Counted from the stretch's first letter, positions 24,833 through 33,827 are shown. The stretch: DNA of 64,000 bases from Catenuloplanes atrovinosus (GCF_031458235.1 NZ_JAVDYB010000001.1:3245001-3309000), one strand, 5' to 3'. The notes: generated by a model not told the origin, from the sequence alone. Made by a program: numbers and translations.

Positions 24833-25549
24833 CTAGCCGCGCCGCCGCGAGTACCAGGCCGTGGTCCCGGCCGCGCGGAATCCCATCGACTCGTAGAGCG
24901 GCAGCCCGTCGTCGGTCGCGATCAGCGTGAACGGCCGGTCCGGCTGTGCCGCGATCGCCGTGCTCAGCACCGCCCGCCCCAGCCCGTGCCCGCGCTGCTC
25001 CGGCACCGTGGCCAGCCAGAACAGACCCACCGCCGTACCGTCGTCATAGGTGTATCCGGCCGCCGCCGGCGCGCCGTCCCGGTAGGCCAGCCACACCCGC
25101 CACCCCGGCAGCTCCAGCACCCGCGCCGGTAGCGCCCGCCCGCGCGTCAGCGGCTGGTACACCGCCATCGGAAACCCGTCCACGATCACCCGCTCGGCCG
25201 CCGCGAGTTCCTCCTCGTCGGCCACCTCGACGACCTTCGCCCCGTCCGGCGGTACGGCGTCCCCCGCCTCCCGCACCATCACCGGCACCCGCCACAGCCG
25301 CGTGTCGTCCGGCAGCGCCGGGCTCTCCTCCCCCGCGAAGAGATCCTCGATCACCAGCGCCCGCCCCTCGACCCTGCTCTCCAGCAACGCCGCGATCCGC
25401 TCCACCCCGGTCGCCCGCGTCATCAGAATCCGCGACACGGCCGGCGTCTCCACCCGCTGATGATCACTCTCGACCCGCACCTCCTCCCCCACGGCCCGCC
25501 ACATCGCCCCCGCGTTCCCCAGATACAGCCCCACCCCAAAGTCGATCAC
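24833..25549 (-). CDS. GNAT family N-acetyltransferase
   Basis: A 238-aa protein with a C-terminal GNAT domain: acetyl-CoA loop VPEQRGHGLGRAVLS (the R/Q-x-x-G-x-G/A motif), preceding strand GLFWLATV and the closing LYESMGFRAAGTTAWYSRRR. The N-terminal 110 residues are a diverged half-domain, so this may be a double-GNAT architecture with only the second half keeping the CoA motif. GTG 25549 is chosen over TTG 25552; TAGAGT lies 6 nt upstream, suggesting a leaderless mRNA. The substrate is unknown. Confidence 0.83.
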   Translation of the reverse strand: MIDFGVGLYLGNAGAMWRAVGEEVRVESDHQRVETPAVSRILMTRATGVERIAALLESRVEGRALVIEDLFAGEESPALPDDTRLWRVPVMVREAGDAVPPDGAKVVEVADEEELAAAERVIVDGFPMAVYQPLTRGRALPARVLELPGWRVWLAYRDGAPAAAGYTYDDGTAVGLFWLATVPEQRGHGLGRAVLSTAIAAQPDRPFTLIATDDGLPLYESMGFRAAGTTAWYSRRRG

Positions 25550-25555
25550 CAACCG

Positions 25556-25561
25556 ACTCTA
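25556..25561 (-). promoter_or_regulatory. -10 box for leaderless GNAT gene
   Basis: On the minus strand TAGAGT stands 6 nt before GTG 25549, and no ribosome binding site is visible. Confidence 0.4.
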
Positions 25562-25622
25562 ACCGTCCGAATCCGATCCAGCCGCCGGCGATCCGGCGGG
25601 ATCGCGATGGCCGGGGCGACGG

Positions 25623-26153
25623 TCAGGTGGGGAGGTTGAGGGCGCGTAGGGCGGCGTTGACGGCCTCGGTGCGGAGGGTGGTGGTGAGGGTGGGGTCGTC
25701 GTTGAAGAGGATGACGCTGTCCTGGATGCCGCCGAGGGCGACGACGGCGCGGATGCGGCCGGCGGGGGTCGGGTCGGTGAGGGCGGCGTCGAGGCGGGTG
25801 CGGAACGCGATGATGCGGTCGACGATCTGGAGTTCGTTGAGGACGGCGACGTCGCGGAGCAGGCCGAGCAGCACGGCGCGGTGCCGGTAGCAGGTGTCGA
25901 AGAAGGCCTCGAGGGTGGCGCGCGGGTCGGCGGGCAGGTCGGTGGAGAGGGCCTCGATGTCGTCGAGCAGCGGGTCGACCAGGCTGCGGAGCAGGTCGGT
26001 CTTGGACCGGAAGTGGTAGTACAGCGCGGCCTTGGTGATGCCGAGGTGGGCGGCGATCTCGGCGAGGCTGGTCTGTTCGTAGCCGCGGGTGGCGAAGAGT
26101 TCCGCGGCGATCCGCATGGCCTCCGCACGGGTGTCGGTGTTCGGACGGGGCAT
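25623..26153 (-). CDS. TetR family transcriptional regulator
   Basis: A 176-aa repressor: helix 1 TRAEAMRIAAELFATRGYEQ, HTH TSLAEIAAHLGITKAALYYHFRSKTDLL, then a helical ligand domain with a TetR C-terminal-type core. ATG 26153 is preceded by TATGAT at 6 nt, a good leaderless start; the upstream TTG/ATG extension is rejected. It is divergent from a class A FAD monooxygenase gene, and an imperfect palindrome lies between them. The likely role is repression of the monooxygenase until its drug-like or aromatic substrate appears. Confidence 0.9.
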   Translation of the reverse strand: MPRPNTDTRAEAMRIAAELFATRGYEQTSLAEIAAHLGITKAALYYHFRSKTDLLRSLVDPLLDDIEALSTDLPADPRATLEAFFDTCYRHRAVLLGLLRDVAVLNELQIVDRIIAFRTRLDAALTDPTPAGRIRAVVALGGIQDSVILFNDDPTLTTTLRTEAVNAALRALNLPT

Positions 26154-26159
26154 GCGGTG

Positions 26160-26201
26160 ATCATAGACCGGCGCTTGACTACCTGCCGGCCGGTAAGTAA
26201 G
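26160..26201. promoter_or_regulatory. TetR operator and leaderless -10 box
   Basis: A 28-bp imperfect palindrome at 26174-26201 has core TACCTGCCGGCCGGTA (26180-26195) and outer arms CTT(G/A)...AAG. The minus-strand -10 box TATGAT (26160-26165) follows, 6 nt before the TetR ATG. Binding here would cover the -35 region on one side and the monooxygenase leader on the other. Confidence 0.6.
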
Positions 26202-26212
26202 CATCGAGAGGT

Positions 26213-27391
26213 ATGAGACGTGTGCTGATTTCGGGGGCGAGCATCGCGGGTCCGGCTCTGGCCTACTGGCTGGACCGGTACGGGTTCGAGGTCACGGTGG
26301 TGGAGCGGGCGCCGGCCGTGCGGCGGGGTGGTTATCCGATCGACGTGCGCGGGTCGGCGATGCGCGTGTGCGAGCGGATGGGGCTGCTGCCGGCGCTGCG
26401 GGAGGCGACGATCGACACGCGGCGGATGACCGTGCTGAAGCCGGACGGGCGGGTGGCGAGCAGCCTCGACGTGTCGCGGCTGCTGGGCGGCGGGCAGACC
26501 GAGCGGGACGTGGAGTTGCCGCGCGGCGAGCTGAGCGACCTGCTGTACGGCCTGACCAAGGACCGGGTGGAGTACGTCTTCGGCGACTCGGTCCGCACGA
26601 TCACGCAGCACGACGGCGCGGTCGAGGTCGCGTTCGAGCACGGCCCACCGCGTACCGTCGAGGTGGTGGTGGGGTGCGACGGGCTGCACTCGCGGACGCG
26701 GGCGCTGGCGTTCGGCCCGGAGCGGGACTACCACCACTATCTCGGCTTCTGCTTCGCCGGGTTCACGATGCCGAACACGCGCGGCCTGGAGCGCGAGGCC
26801 GTGATCCAGAACGCGCCGGGGCTCGGCGCCACCATGTACGCGGTGCGCGACCAGCCGGGCCTGTACGTGCTGATGGTGTTCACCGACCCGCAACCGCCGC
26901 GCGGCTGGACCGAGGCCGACGTGCGCGGCCGTGTGCACGAGCGGTTCGCGGGCCTGGGTGGCGAGGCACCGGCGCTGCGGGCCGCGATGGACGCGGCGGA
27001 CGACCTCTACTTCGACACGGTGAGCCAGATCCGCATGCCGTCCTGGTCGGCGGGCCGGGTCGCGCTGGCCGGCGACGCCGGTTACGCGCCGTCGTTCCTC
27101 AGCGGACAGGGCACCAGCCTGGCGCTGTGCGGGGCCTACGTGCTGGCCGGCGAACTCCGGCGTGCCCCGGGCGACCCGGCGCGGGCGTTCGCGGCCTACG
27201 AGAGCGCGATGCGCGACTACGTGCGCCGCAACCAGGACATGGCGACCGGCGCCTCGTTCCTGGTCCCGCGCACCCGGCACGGGCTGTGGCTGCGGAATCA
27301 GGGCCTGCGGCTGGCCCCGTTCCTGTCCCGGCTCAGCTCGCGCATCGACCGCAACGCGACCGCGCTGCGGATCGAGGACTACGCGGCATGA
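26213..27391 (+). CDS. FAD-dependent aromatic monooxygenase (class A, TetX/PHBH-like)
   Basis: A 392-aa single-component flavin hydroxylase. FAD-binding RVLISGASIAGPALAYWLDRYGFEVTVVER at the N-terminus, a DG-type motif VVGCDGLHSRTR about residue 155-166, and GRVALAGDAGYAPSFLSGQGTSLALCGAYVLAGEL (GD motif) about 280-315. It uses NADPH and O2 to hydroxylate an aromatic or antibiotic-like substrate. The start is ATG 26213 with GAGAGG upstream. It is divergent from its likely TetR regulator. A strong hairpin follows the stop. Confidence 0.9.
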   Translation: MRRVLISGASIAGPALAYWLDRYGFEVTVVERAPAVRRGGYPIDVRGSAMRVCERMGLLPALREATIDTRRMTVLKPDGRVASSLDVSRLLGGGQTERDVELPRGELSDLLYGLTKDRVEYVFGDSVRTITQHDGAVEVAFEHGPPRTVEVVVGCDGLHSRTRALAFGPERDYHHYLGFCFAGFTMPNTRGLEREAVIQNAPGLGATMYAVRDQPGLYVLMVFTDPQPPRGWTEADVRGRVHERFAGLGGEAPALRAAMDAADDLYFDTVSQIRMPSWSAGRVALAGDAGYAPSFLSGQGTSLALCGAYVLAGELRRAPGDPARAFAAYESAMRDYVRRNQDMATGASFLVPRTRHGLWLRNQGLRLAPFLSRLSSRIDRNATALRIEDYAA

Positions 27392-27394
27392 GGA

Positions 27395-27431
27395 GGGCCG
27401 GCCGGCGCCTCGTCGAGACGCCGGCCGGCCC
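27395..27431. terminator. Bidirectional hairpin terminator
   Basis: GGGCCGGCCGGCG (27395-27407) pairs perfectly with CGCCGGCCGGCCC (27419-27431) across an 11-nt loop. It fills the gap between two convergent stops (27391 and 27445) and probably ends transcription both ways. Confidence 0.7.
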
Positions 27432-27444
27432 GGGACGGGGACGC

Positions 27445-30400
27445 TCAGGCGAGCAGTTCCAGTTCCGCGACCGAGACCGGGGCGCCGCCGGTGAACTCCA
27501 GGCGATAGTGGGTGTACGCGCCCGGCTTCCGCACCGTGAACGGCCGCGTCTGCTGCCGCCACTCGAAGGTCTGCCCGGAGCGCGCGTCCAGCTCGGTCCA
27601 CGTGCTGCCGTCGGTGGAGCCGAGCAGTTTCCACGCCGCCGGGTCCGCGCCGGCGGTGGCCGCGGAGGTGATCGTGTACTGCTTCGCGGACGCGGCCTCG
27701 GGCAGCGTCCACTCCTGCGCCGTCACGCTCGCGGCCGTGGTGGACGAGTCGTCCGCCAGCGCGGTCGTGGTGACCGTGCCGGACACGTCGCGGCGCGGCG
27801 TCGCCACGGCCGGGCCCTGGGTCAGCGACGGCGGGACCGCGCCGGCGCCGGTCGCCCAGCGGGACGGCGTGGCGCCCATGGTGAAGTCCAGCGTGGCGCC
27901 GTTGGCGAGCACCGAGTGCGGCAGGTGCGACTGGTTCCACGCCTTGCCGTTGACCTTGAGCGACTGGACGTAGACGTTGGCCGGCGAGTTCTGCGGCGCC
28001 CGGATCACGACCTTCCGGCCGTTCTCCAGGTTGATCGTGGCCTTGGTGAACAGCGGCGAGCCGATCACGTACGACGCGCTGCCCATCTGGAGCGGGTAGA
28101 AGCCGAGCGCGGCGAAGACGTACCAGGCGGACATCTCGCCGTTGTCCTCGTCGCCCGGGTAGCCCTGGCCGATCTCGCTGCCCAGGTAGAGCCGGCTCAG
28201 CGCCTCACGGGTGAGCGCCTGCGTCTTGTACGGCTGCCCGGCGAACGCGTACATCCACGGAATGTGGTGCGACGGCTGGTTGGAGTGCCCGTACTGCCCC
28301 ATCCGCACGTCACGCGCCTCGGTCATCTCGTGGATGACGCCGGGGTACGAGCCGAACTTCAGGCCCTCCTCCGGATCGGTGAAGAACTCGTCCAGCTTCT
28401 TCGCCAGTTCGTCCCGGCCGCCGTAGAGGTTGGCCAGGCCCTGCCCGTCCTGCGGCACGTGGAACGCCATGTTCCACCCGTTCGTCTCGGTGTAGTCGTG
28501 ACCCCACACCTCCGGGTCGTACTGCTCCGGCGTCCACCGCCACTGCCCGGCCGAGTTCTTGCCCTGGAAGAAGTCCACGGACGGGTCGAACAGGTTGACG
28601 TAGCCGAGCGCCCGGTCCCGGTAGTACGCGGCCTCCTCCCGGTAGCGCGCCGCGTCCGGGCCGCCCCGCTCGGCCAGCGCGGCGGCCATGTTCGCGATGC
28701 CGAAGTCGTTGATGTAGCCGTCCATCGCCCAGGAGAACGCCTCGCCGGTCACGTCCAGCGGCGTGTACCCCTTGAAGATCGCGGTCCGCATGCCCTTGCG
28801 CCCGACGTTGTCGTTCGGGGGCGTCACGGACGCGTTCTTGACCGCCGCGGCGTAGGCGTCCTCGAGATCGAAACCCTTGACGCCCTTGAGGTACGCGTCC
28901 GCGAACGCCACGTCCGAGCTGGTGCCGACCATCAGGTTCGCGTAGCCCGGCGACGACCAGCGGGAGATCCAGCCGCCGTCGCGGTACTGCTGCACGAACC
29001 CGTCCGCCATCTCGCCCGCCATCTTGGGCGTGAGCAGCGAGTACGCCGGCCAGGTGGTGCGGTAGGTGTCCCAGAAGCCGTTGTTGACGTACACCTTGCC
29101 GGGCTTGACCTCGGCCCCGGTCTCGGTGGGCGTGCTCGGCGGCGTCGTCGTCGACGACTGCACCGCGTGCCGGTAGACCGGCGCCGCGTTGGTGCCGGTG
29201 TTCTCGAACGCCGAGTTCGGGTAGAGGAACAGCCGGTACAGGTTGGAGTAGAGCGTGACGAGCTGGTCGCGGCTGGCGCCCTCCACCTCGACGGTGCGCA
29301 GCTTCGCGTTCCACGCGGCCTCGGCGCGCGCCCGCACCGACTCGACCGTGTCCGCGGCGGCCACCTCCAGGTCGAGGTTGTGCCGGGCCTGGGCCACGCT
29401 GATCAGCGAGGTGGCCACGCGCAGGTTCACCGTCTTCGCGCCGACCGTGACGTACCCGGTGGAGGGGCGGTTGCCGTCCGGCAGCATGCCGCTGGCGGTC
29501 ACCGGCGCGTCCAGCCGGCCGTAGAGGAACATCCGGGTGGCGCCGTTGGACAGGTCGCCGCGCACGTCCGACCAGCCGGTGATTACACCGGTGGCGGCGT
29601 CGATGGTCAGGCCCGCGTTCTCGTCCATGTTGTCGAAGATGATGGTGCCGCCGTCGCCGGTGAACGTGAACCGCAGCACCGCCGCGTGGTCGGTCGGCGC
29701 GATCTCCGCCTTCAGCCCGCTGTCGAACGTGACGCCGTAGTAGTGCGGCTTCGCGACCTCGTTCTCGTGGTGGAACGGCAGCGCGCGGGCGACCCGGTCC
29801 GGGTTCGGCACGCCGGTGCCGTCCTGCGGCATGAACTGGAACGTCTGCCGGTCCGCCATCCACGGGCTCGGCTCGTGGCTGACCGAGAGCGCCTGGAGCG
29901 CCGGCAGGTTCTGCGCGTTGTTGGCCTTGTGGTACTCGTACAGCCAGTTCAGCGTGCCCGCGTTGGTGACCGGCGTCCAGAAGTTGAAGCCGTGCGGCAC
30001 CGCGGTCGCGGGGATGTTGTTGCCGCGGGAGAACGCGCCGCTGGACTGGGTGCCGCGCCGCGTCTCGACGTACCCCGCGAGGCTCTTGGCGGGCTTCTCG
30101 GCCGGCGTGTCCGCGATCGTGATGTCGTCGAACCACGCCCGCCACGGGCTGGCCGGCCCGGCCGGCTTGTCGTAGGCGACCAGGATTCGGTCGATGGTCT
30201 TGCCGCGGGCCACGTCCCCGATCCGGGTGACGCGCTTGTTCCACTGGTTCACCGACAGCGTCTTCGCCTCGCCCTGCGCCTGCGGGGAGACCACGGTGCT
30301 GTGCTGGTCCCGGGCCTTGAGGCCGCTGAGGAACGTGCCGTCCGTGAAGGCCAGATCGACCGAGGTGTACGTGGCCGGGTAGCTCAGGTCGCCGCGGCTG

Positions 30401-31233
30401 AACTCCGGGAACACCAGGTAGGACAGCTCGGTGTCCCGGTTCACCCGCAGGTTCACGTCATAGACCTTGTTGTACGTGTAGCCGCGCCCGTCCACCGCGT
30501 GCCGGCCGGCGAACTCCAGCGCCTTGAGCCCGCTGTAGCCCACGCGGGCCTTCGCGGCCGGCGCGTTGCCCGGCCCGTCCCCGATCGCGCTGCGCACCGG
30601 CTCGGGCGGCAGCGGCGTCTCGTCGCCGTCCGACAGTTGCAGGTCCGCGAGCTGCACGACGTCCGCGCCGCTGTTCGCCGTGACGGAGAGCCGGTAGTGG
30701 CGGTACTCCCCCGGCGTGGCCACGTCGTACGTGGTGGTCTCGCCGCGCTCGCCGAGCGTCTGGCCGGTGCGGGCGTCGACCGTGGTCCACGCGCTGCCGT
30801 CCGCGGAGCCCTCCAGCAGCCAGTCCCGCGGGTCGCGCTCCGGCACGTCGTTCGCGGCGGTCAGCGCGTACCGGGTGATCCGTACCGGCGCGTCCAGCTG
30901 GTAGGCGGCCCAGCCGGTGGTGGCGAAGACCAGCCACTTCGTGTCCGGGTCCGCGTCGTTGAGGTTCTCCTTCACCTCGCCGGCCCCGGTGTGCTCGCCC
31001 GAGGCCGTGATCGCGGTGACCCGCTCCGCGACCGTGCCCGGGAGACCCGGCCGCAGCCGGCCGTCCACCCCGGACGTGCGCTCCGCCGTGTCCACCCAGG
31101 TCGGCGGCGGATCGCCGCTCTCGAACAAGCTCGCGAACCGGGGCGCGGGAGCGGCCGTGGCCGGACCGGGTATCACGATCGACCCTCCGATCAGGACCAG
31201 CGACAGCGCGGCGGCGACGGGTAGACGGCGCAT
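27445..31233 (-). CDS. Secreted GH92 alpha-mannosidase with discoidin-type domains
   Basis: A 1262-aa exported exo-acting glycosidase, typically calcium-dependent and releasing mannose from alpha-linked mannans or N-glycans. Sec signal (RRLPVAAALSLVLIGGSIVIPGPATA), an N-terminal F5/8-C (discoidin)-like domain (about 60-205, DPDTKWLVF...YRHYRLSV), the GH92 N-terminal beta domain (about 385-620), and the GH92 catalytic domain with NNGFWDTYRTTWPAY and the family signature GYPGDEDNGEMSAWY near 1025-1040. A second discoidin-like domain closes the protein. Full length. RBS GGAGG before the ATG. A palindrome AAGGCGCCTT (31295-31304) lies in the divergent promoter region shared with the PARG-like gene. 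Fits fungal or yeast wall use. Confidence 0.93.
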   Translation of the reverse strand: MRRLPVAAALSLVLIGGSIVIPGPATAAPAPRFASLFESGDPPPTWVDTAERTSGVDGRLRPGLPGTVAERVTAITASGEHTGAGEVKENLNDADPDTKWLVFATTGWAAYQLDAPVRITRYALTAANDVPERDPRDWLLEGSADGSAWTTVDARTGQTLGERGETTTYDVATPGEYRHYRLSVTANSGADVVQLADLQLSDGDETPLPPEPVRSAIGDGPGNAPAAKARVGYSGLKALEFAGRHAVDGRGYTYNKVYDVNLRVNRDTELSYLVFPEFSRGDLSYPATYTSVDLAFTDGTFLSGLKARDQHSTVVSPQAQGEAKTLSVNQWNKRVTRIGDVARGKTIDRILVAYDKPAGPASPWRAWFDDITIADTPAEKPAKSLAGYVETRRGTQSSGAFSRGNNIPATAVPHGFNFWTPVTNAGTLNWLYEYHKANNAQNLPALQALSVSHEPSPWMADRQTFQFMPQDGTGVPNPDRVARALPFHHENEVAKPHYYGVTFDSGLKAEIAPTDHAAVLRFTFTGDGGTIIFDNMDENAGLTIDAATGVITGWSDVRGDLSNGATRMFLYGRLDAPVTASGMLPDGNRPSTGYVTVGAKTVNLRVATSLISVAQARHNLDLEVAAADTVESVRARAEAAWNAKLRTVEVEGASRDQLVTLYSNLYRLFLYPNSAFENTGTNAAPVYRHAVQSSTTTPPSTPTETGAEVKPGKVYVNNGFWDTYRTTWPAYSLLTPKMAGEMADGFVQQYRDGGWISRWSSPGYANLMVGTSSDVAFADAYLKGVKGFDLEDAYAAAVKNASVTPPNDNVGRKGMRTAIFKGYTPLDVTGEAFSWAMDGYINDFGIANMAAALAERGGPDAARYREEAAYYRDRALGYVNLFDPSVDFFQGKNSAGQWRWTPEQYDPEVWGHDYTETNGWNMAFHVPQDGQGLANLYGGRDELAKKLDEFFTDPEEGLKFGSYPGVIHEMTEARDVRMGQYGHSNQPSHHIPWMYAFAGQPYKTQALTREALSRLYLGSEIGQGYPGDEDNGEMSAWYVFAALGFYPLQMGSASYVIGSPLFTKATINLENGRKVVIRAPQNSPANVYVQSLKVNGKAWNQSHLPHSVLANGATLDFTMGATPSRWATGAGAVPPSLTQGPAVATPRRDVSGTVTTTALADDSSTTAASVTAQEWTLPEAASAKQYTITSAATAGADPAAWKLLGSTDGSTWTELDARSGQTFEWRQQTRPFTVRKPGAYTHYRLEFTGGAPVSVAELELLA

Positions 31234-31360
31234 GAGACCTCCATCGACGGGGTTGACCCGCCCGCCATCTTCGATCGCCCGACACGGATCTGTAAAGGCG
31301 CCTTAACGAAATCCGGATCTCGCTGTGCGCGATCGCTGGTCCGGCGCAGAATGACGGATC

Positions 31361-32200
31361 GTGAGTACCCGACTGCGCGCCATCGCCACGGAAACGCTGG
31401 CCGTGCTGGACGCCGGCGCCTACACCGCCCCCTCCGGCGCGGTCGTGCCACTGGCCCCGCTCGTCTCCGCGGCCGTGGCCGGCACCGTCCTGCACCTGCC
31501 CGGCTCGCCGCTGCCCGCTCCGTCGGGTGACGGGCGTCCGGCCATCGTGGAGGTGACCGGCGAGAGCACGCTGTCCGCGGCGCGGCGGCTCGCGCGGGAC
31601 GGCCCGGTCGCCGCGCTCGTCTTCGCGTCCGCGAAGAACCCCGGCGGCGGCTTCCGGACCGGCGCGCAGGCGCAGGAGGAGAGCGTCGCCCGGGCCAGCG
31701 CGCTGTTTCCGTGCCTGACCGCGGTGCCCGAGTTCTACGAGTTCCACCGCGCGCAGGGCGACCTGCTCTACAGCGACCGCGTGATCTACTCCCCCGGCGT
31801 ACCCGTCTTCCGGGACGACAAGGGCCGCTTCCTGGAGGAGTCGCACGCGGTCTCCATGCTGACCGCCGCCGCGCCGAACCGGGGCGCGATCGCACGCGAC
31901 CAGCCGGCCTCGGCCGACCGCATCGACGCGGTCCTGGCCGCCCGCGCACGCCGCGTGCTGGACGTGGCCGCCACCCACGGCGAACGCCGCCTCGTGCTGG
32001 GCGCCTGGGGCTGCGGCGTCTTCCGCAACACACCCGCGGTGGTCGCGGACGCGTTCGCCACGGCGCTGGACGCGATGCCCGGCCACTTCGACCACGTGGT
32101 GTTCGCGGTCCTCGACCGCGACCCCGCCCCGATCAGGGCGGCCTTCACCGCCCGGCTCGGTGGGCCGCCGCCGGGGCGGGGTCCGAAGCCGGCCGGATGA
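31361..32200 (+). CDS. PARG-like macrodomain protein (TIGR02452 family)
   Basis: A 279-aa bacterial poly(ADP-ribose) glycohydrolase-like protein. The catalytic loop GGGFRTGAQAQEES (about 95-108) has the Gly triplet and adjacent QEE carrying the catalytic Glu. Further macrodomain elements are VTGESTLSAARRL, VIYSPGVPVFRDD, the ADP-ribose-pocket segment LVLGAWGCGVFRN and the helical cap. Family members remove ADP-ribose from proteins or DNA. No ADP-ribosyltransferase or toxin gene is adjacent, so it may act genome-wide in damage repair. GTG start divergent from GH92. Confidence 0.88.
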   Translation: MSTRLRAIATETLAVLDAGAYTAPSGAVVPLAPLVSAAVAGTVLHLPGSPLPAPSGDGRPAIVEVTGESTLSAARRLARDGPVAALVFASAKNPGGGFRTGAQAQEESVARASALFPCLTAVPEFYEFHRAQGDLLYSDRVIYSPGVPVFRDDKGRFLEESHAVSMLTAAAPNRGAIARDQPASADRIDAVLAARARRVLDVAATHGERRLVLGAWGCGVFRNTPAVVADAFATALDAMPGHFDHVVFAVLDRDPAPIRAAFTARLGGPPPGRGPKPAG

Positions 32201-32227
32201 CGCCGCCGCAGTTCGTCAGCGCATGGT

Positions 32228-32244
32228 CACTCGGTCGCCGAGTG
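32228..32244 (+). terminator. Small hairpin after the PARG-like gene
   Basis: CACTCGG-TCG-CCGAGTG forms a 7-bp stem 27 bp after the stop codon. Weak, with no T-run on this strand; could equally be unrelated. Confidence 0.3.
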
Positions 32245-32273
32245 AGTTCACCGAGCCGGGGCCTACCCGCAGC

Positions 32274-32306
32274 AAAAAAAGGGGGCACGGCTCACGCCGT
32301 ACCCCC
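32274..32306 (-). terminator. Intrinsic terminator of the DUF305 gene
   Basis: On the minus strand, a GGGGG/ACGGC stem with TGAG-type loop and matching arms (32281-32306) is followed by a run of seven T (32274-32280). This is the only classical hairpin plus U-tract terminator in the window. Confidence 0.85.
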
Positions 32307-32317
32307 CGGGACGGGCC

Positions 32318-32926
32318 TCAGGCCGCGGAGGCCGCGCTGAGCTGGAGCATCAGCTGGATCTGGGCCGTGCGGGACTCGTCGATGCTCTTGGCCAGCGACT
32401 TCGCGTCCGCGTTGACGCCCTCGGCGGACTCCGTCTTGGCCATCTCGACCGCGTTGTGCTGGTGGCCGATGAACAGCGCCAGGAACGTGCCGTCGAAGTC
32501 GGCGGCGGCGGCCCCGCGCAGGGACTCGATCTCCTCGGGCGTGGTGGCGGGCAGGCCGCCGTGGTCGGCGTGCAGGTTGACGTCGGTGGCGGCGCGGTCG
32601 GCCTCGCCCCAGGAGGTCAGCCAGGACTTCATCGTGGTGATCTCGTCGTTCTGGGTGGCGACGACCGCGGACGCGAGCGTCTTGAGCTGGTCGCTGGTGG
32701 CCTTCTCGGCGGCGATCTGGGCCAGCTGCACGCCCTGCTCGTGATGGTTGACCATCATCTGCAGGAACATCACGTCGTGGTCGTTGCGCTCGCCGGTGTT
32801 GGCGGGGGCGGCCGCGGCGGTCTCGCCGGACGTGGTCGTGGGCGCATCGGGGGCGGTGCCGCAGGCGGCGAGGCCGGTGGTCAGGGCGGCGGCGGTGAGG
32901 AGGGCGGCGACGAGGCGGCGTGTCAT
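32318..32926 (-). CDS. DUF305 lipoprotein
   Basis: A 202-aa extracytoplasmic protein with a lipobox LAAC (Cys22), then an Ala/Thr linker and a DUF305 ferritin-like four-helix domain. Typical features are NDHDVMFLQMMVNHHEQGVQLAQIA, MKSWLTSWG and FLALFIGHQHNAVEMAKTE, with paired His and Met residues suited to copper or other metal binding. Function is not established; DUF305 proteins often occur with copper-handling genes. Here the downstream-strand neighbour is a copper-dependent LPMO, a possible but unproven link. AGGAAG precedes the ATG. Confidence 0.88.
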   Translation of the reverse strand: MTRRLVAALLTAAALTTGLAACGTAPDAPTTTSGETAAAAPANTGERNDHDVMFLQMMVNHHEQGVQLAQIAAEKATSDQLKTLASAVVATQNDEITTMKSWLTSWGEADRAATDVNLHADHGGLPATTPEEIESLRGAAAADFDGTFLALFIGHQHNAVEMAKTESAEGVNADAKSLAKSIDESRTAQIQLMLQLSAASAA

Positions 32927-32963
32927 CGTGGGCTTCCTGGTGAAGACGGGTGTGGGCGTGGAG

Positions 32964-33001
32964 CCGTGCGAGGCCCGCCGGTCGGAACGGGCCCCGCACG
33001 G
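32964..33001 (-). terminator. Hairpin after the first LPMO gene
   Basis: CCGTGCGAGGCCCG (32964-32977) pairs with CGGGCCCCGCACGG (32988-33001) with one mismatch. It begins 5 bp past the LPMO stop on the minus strand, upstream of the DUF305 start, so it should separate the two transcripts. Confidence 0.6.
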
Positions 33002-33005
33002 AGAA

Positions 33006-33827
33006 TCACTTGACCGGCAGCCAGAGCGCGAGGACCAGCGGCGGCTCCCAGCCGGGGAGCGTGGTGTGGCCCTGGCGGCACTCGTAGGTGACGCCGTTGA
33101 ACGTGACCTTGTCGCCGGTCTTGTAGGCGGTCCAGCTCTTCCAGTCGGTGGCGGCGCCGCTGCCGGTGTTGCCGTTGCCGGCGGCCGGCTTGGACGTGCC
33201 GGCCGAGGGCGTCGCGGCCGGCGGCTGTACCGGCTTCTCCGGCTGCGGCTTGGCCGGGGCCGGGTTCGCGGGTGCCGGGTTCGCGGGCGCCGGGTTCGCG
33301 GGTGTGGTGCCGCCGGTGCCGCCCACGTTCAGGTCGACGCAGTTGTAGAACGCCATCGGCGTGTCCGCGATGTTCCACACGGCCAGCATCTTGATCTTGC
33401 CGGAGTAGCCGCTCAGGTTCACCTGGTGCCTCACGGTCGCGGCCGGCTGCGCGCCGTTGTCGTTGAACTCCGCGACCTTCTTGCCGCCGACGAAATACTG
33501 CCAGGTCGAGGTCTTGTGCCGGGCGGTCAGCACCCAGGTGAACGTGGTGGACGTGCCCACGTTCGTGACCGGCCAGCCGCGCGAGTCGTCGTTCAGCGCG
33601 GAGAACTGCGAGAGGCCGCCGTCGCAGCTGGCCAGCCCCTTGGTGCCCTCCACCGACTGCGGTTCGTACTGGACGTTGCCGCAGTTCTTGGCCGCGCCGC
33701 TCGCGCAGTTCGCCTGCCGGCTCGGCGGGGACGAGATGTACCCGTGCGCGCTGGCCGGCGACGCGACGACCAGCGAACCGGCGACGGTGCCCAGCGCGAG
33801 CAGGGACGTGGTGAGGGTTCTACGCAT
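33006..33827 (-). CDS. Lytic polysaccharide monooxygenase (AA10) with C-terminal chitin-binding-type module
   Basis: A 273-aa secreted copper enzyme that oxidatively cleaves chitin or cellulose. Signal peptide residues 1-27 (cleavage ...ASA/HGYIS) exposes the histidine-brace His28; the second brace His is in TARHKTSTWQYF (about 104). The AA10 core ends with MLAVWNIADTPMAFYNCVDLNV. A linker of PANPA/PAKP repeats leads to a 45-residue CBM5/12-like module (WTAYKTGDKVTFNGVTYECRQGH...GWEPP). RBS AAGGAG. A paralogue lies 527 bp away in the same orientation. Confidence 0.93.
   Translation of the reverse strand: MRRTLTTSLLALGTVAGSLVVASPASAHGYISSPPSRQANCASGAAKNCGNVQYEPQSVEGTKGLASCDGGLSQFSALNDDSRGWPVTNVGTSTTFTWVLTARHKTSTWQYFVGGKKVAEFNDNGAQPAATVRHQVNLSGYSGKIKMLAVWNIADTPMAFYNCVDLNVGGTGGTTPANPAPANPAPANPAPAKPQPEKPVQPPAATPSAGTSKPAAGNGNTGSGAATDWKSWTAYKTGDKVTFNGVTYECRQGHTTLPGWEPPLVLALWLPVK

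Noticed and set aside
21678-24836. 1052-codon plus-strand ORF
   Set aside because: Antisense to the NACHT gene, which carries intact Walker motifs. Shadow frame.
26368-31224. 1618-codon plus-strand ORF
   Set aside because: Antisense to the GH92 gene, with low-complexity Arg/Val/His translation. The GH92 frame has clear domains and a signal peptide.
30458-32095. 545-codon minus-strand ORF over the GH92/PARG divergent region
   Set aside because: Crosses the divergent promoter and opposes the PARG-like gene; no domain visible.
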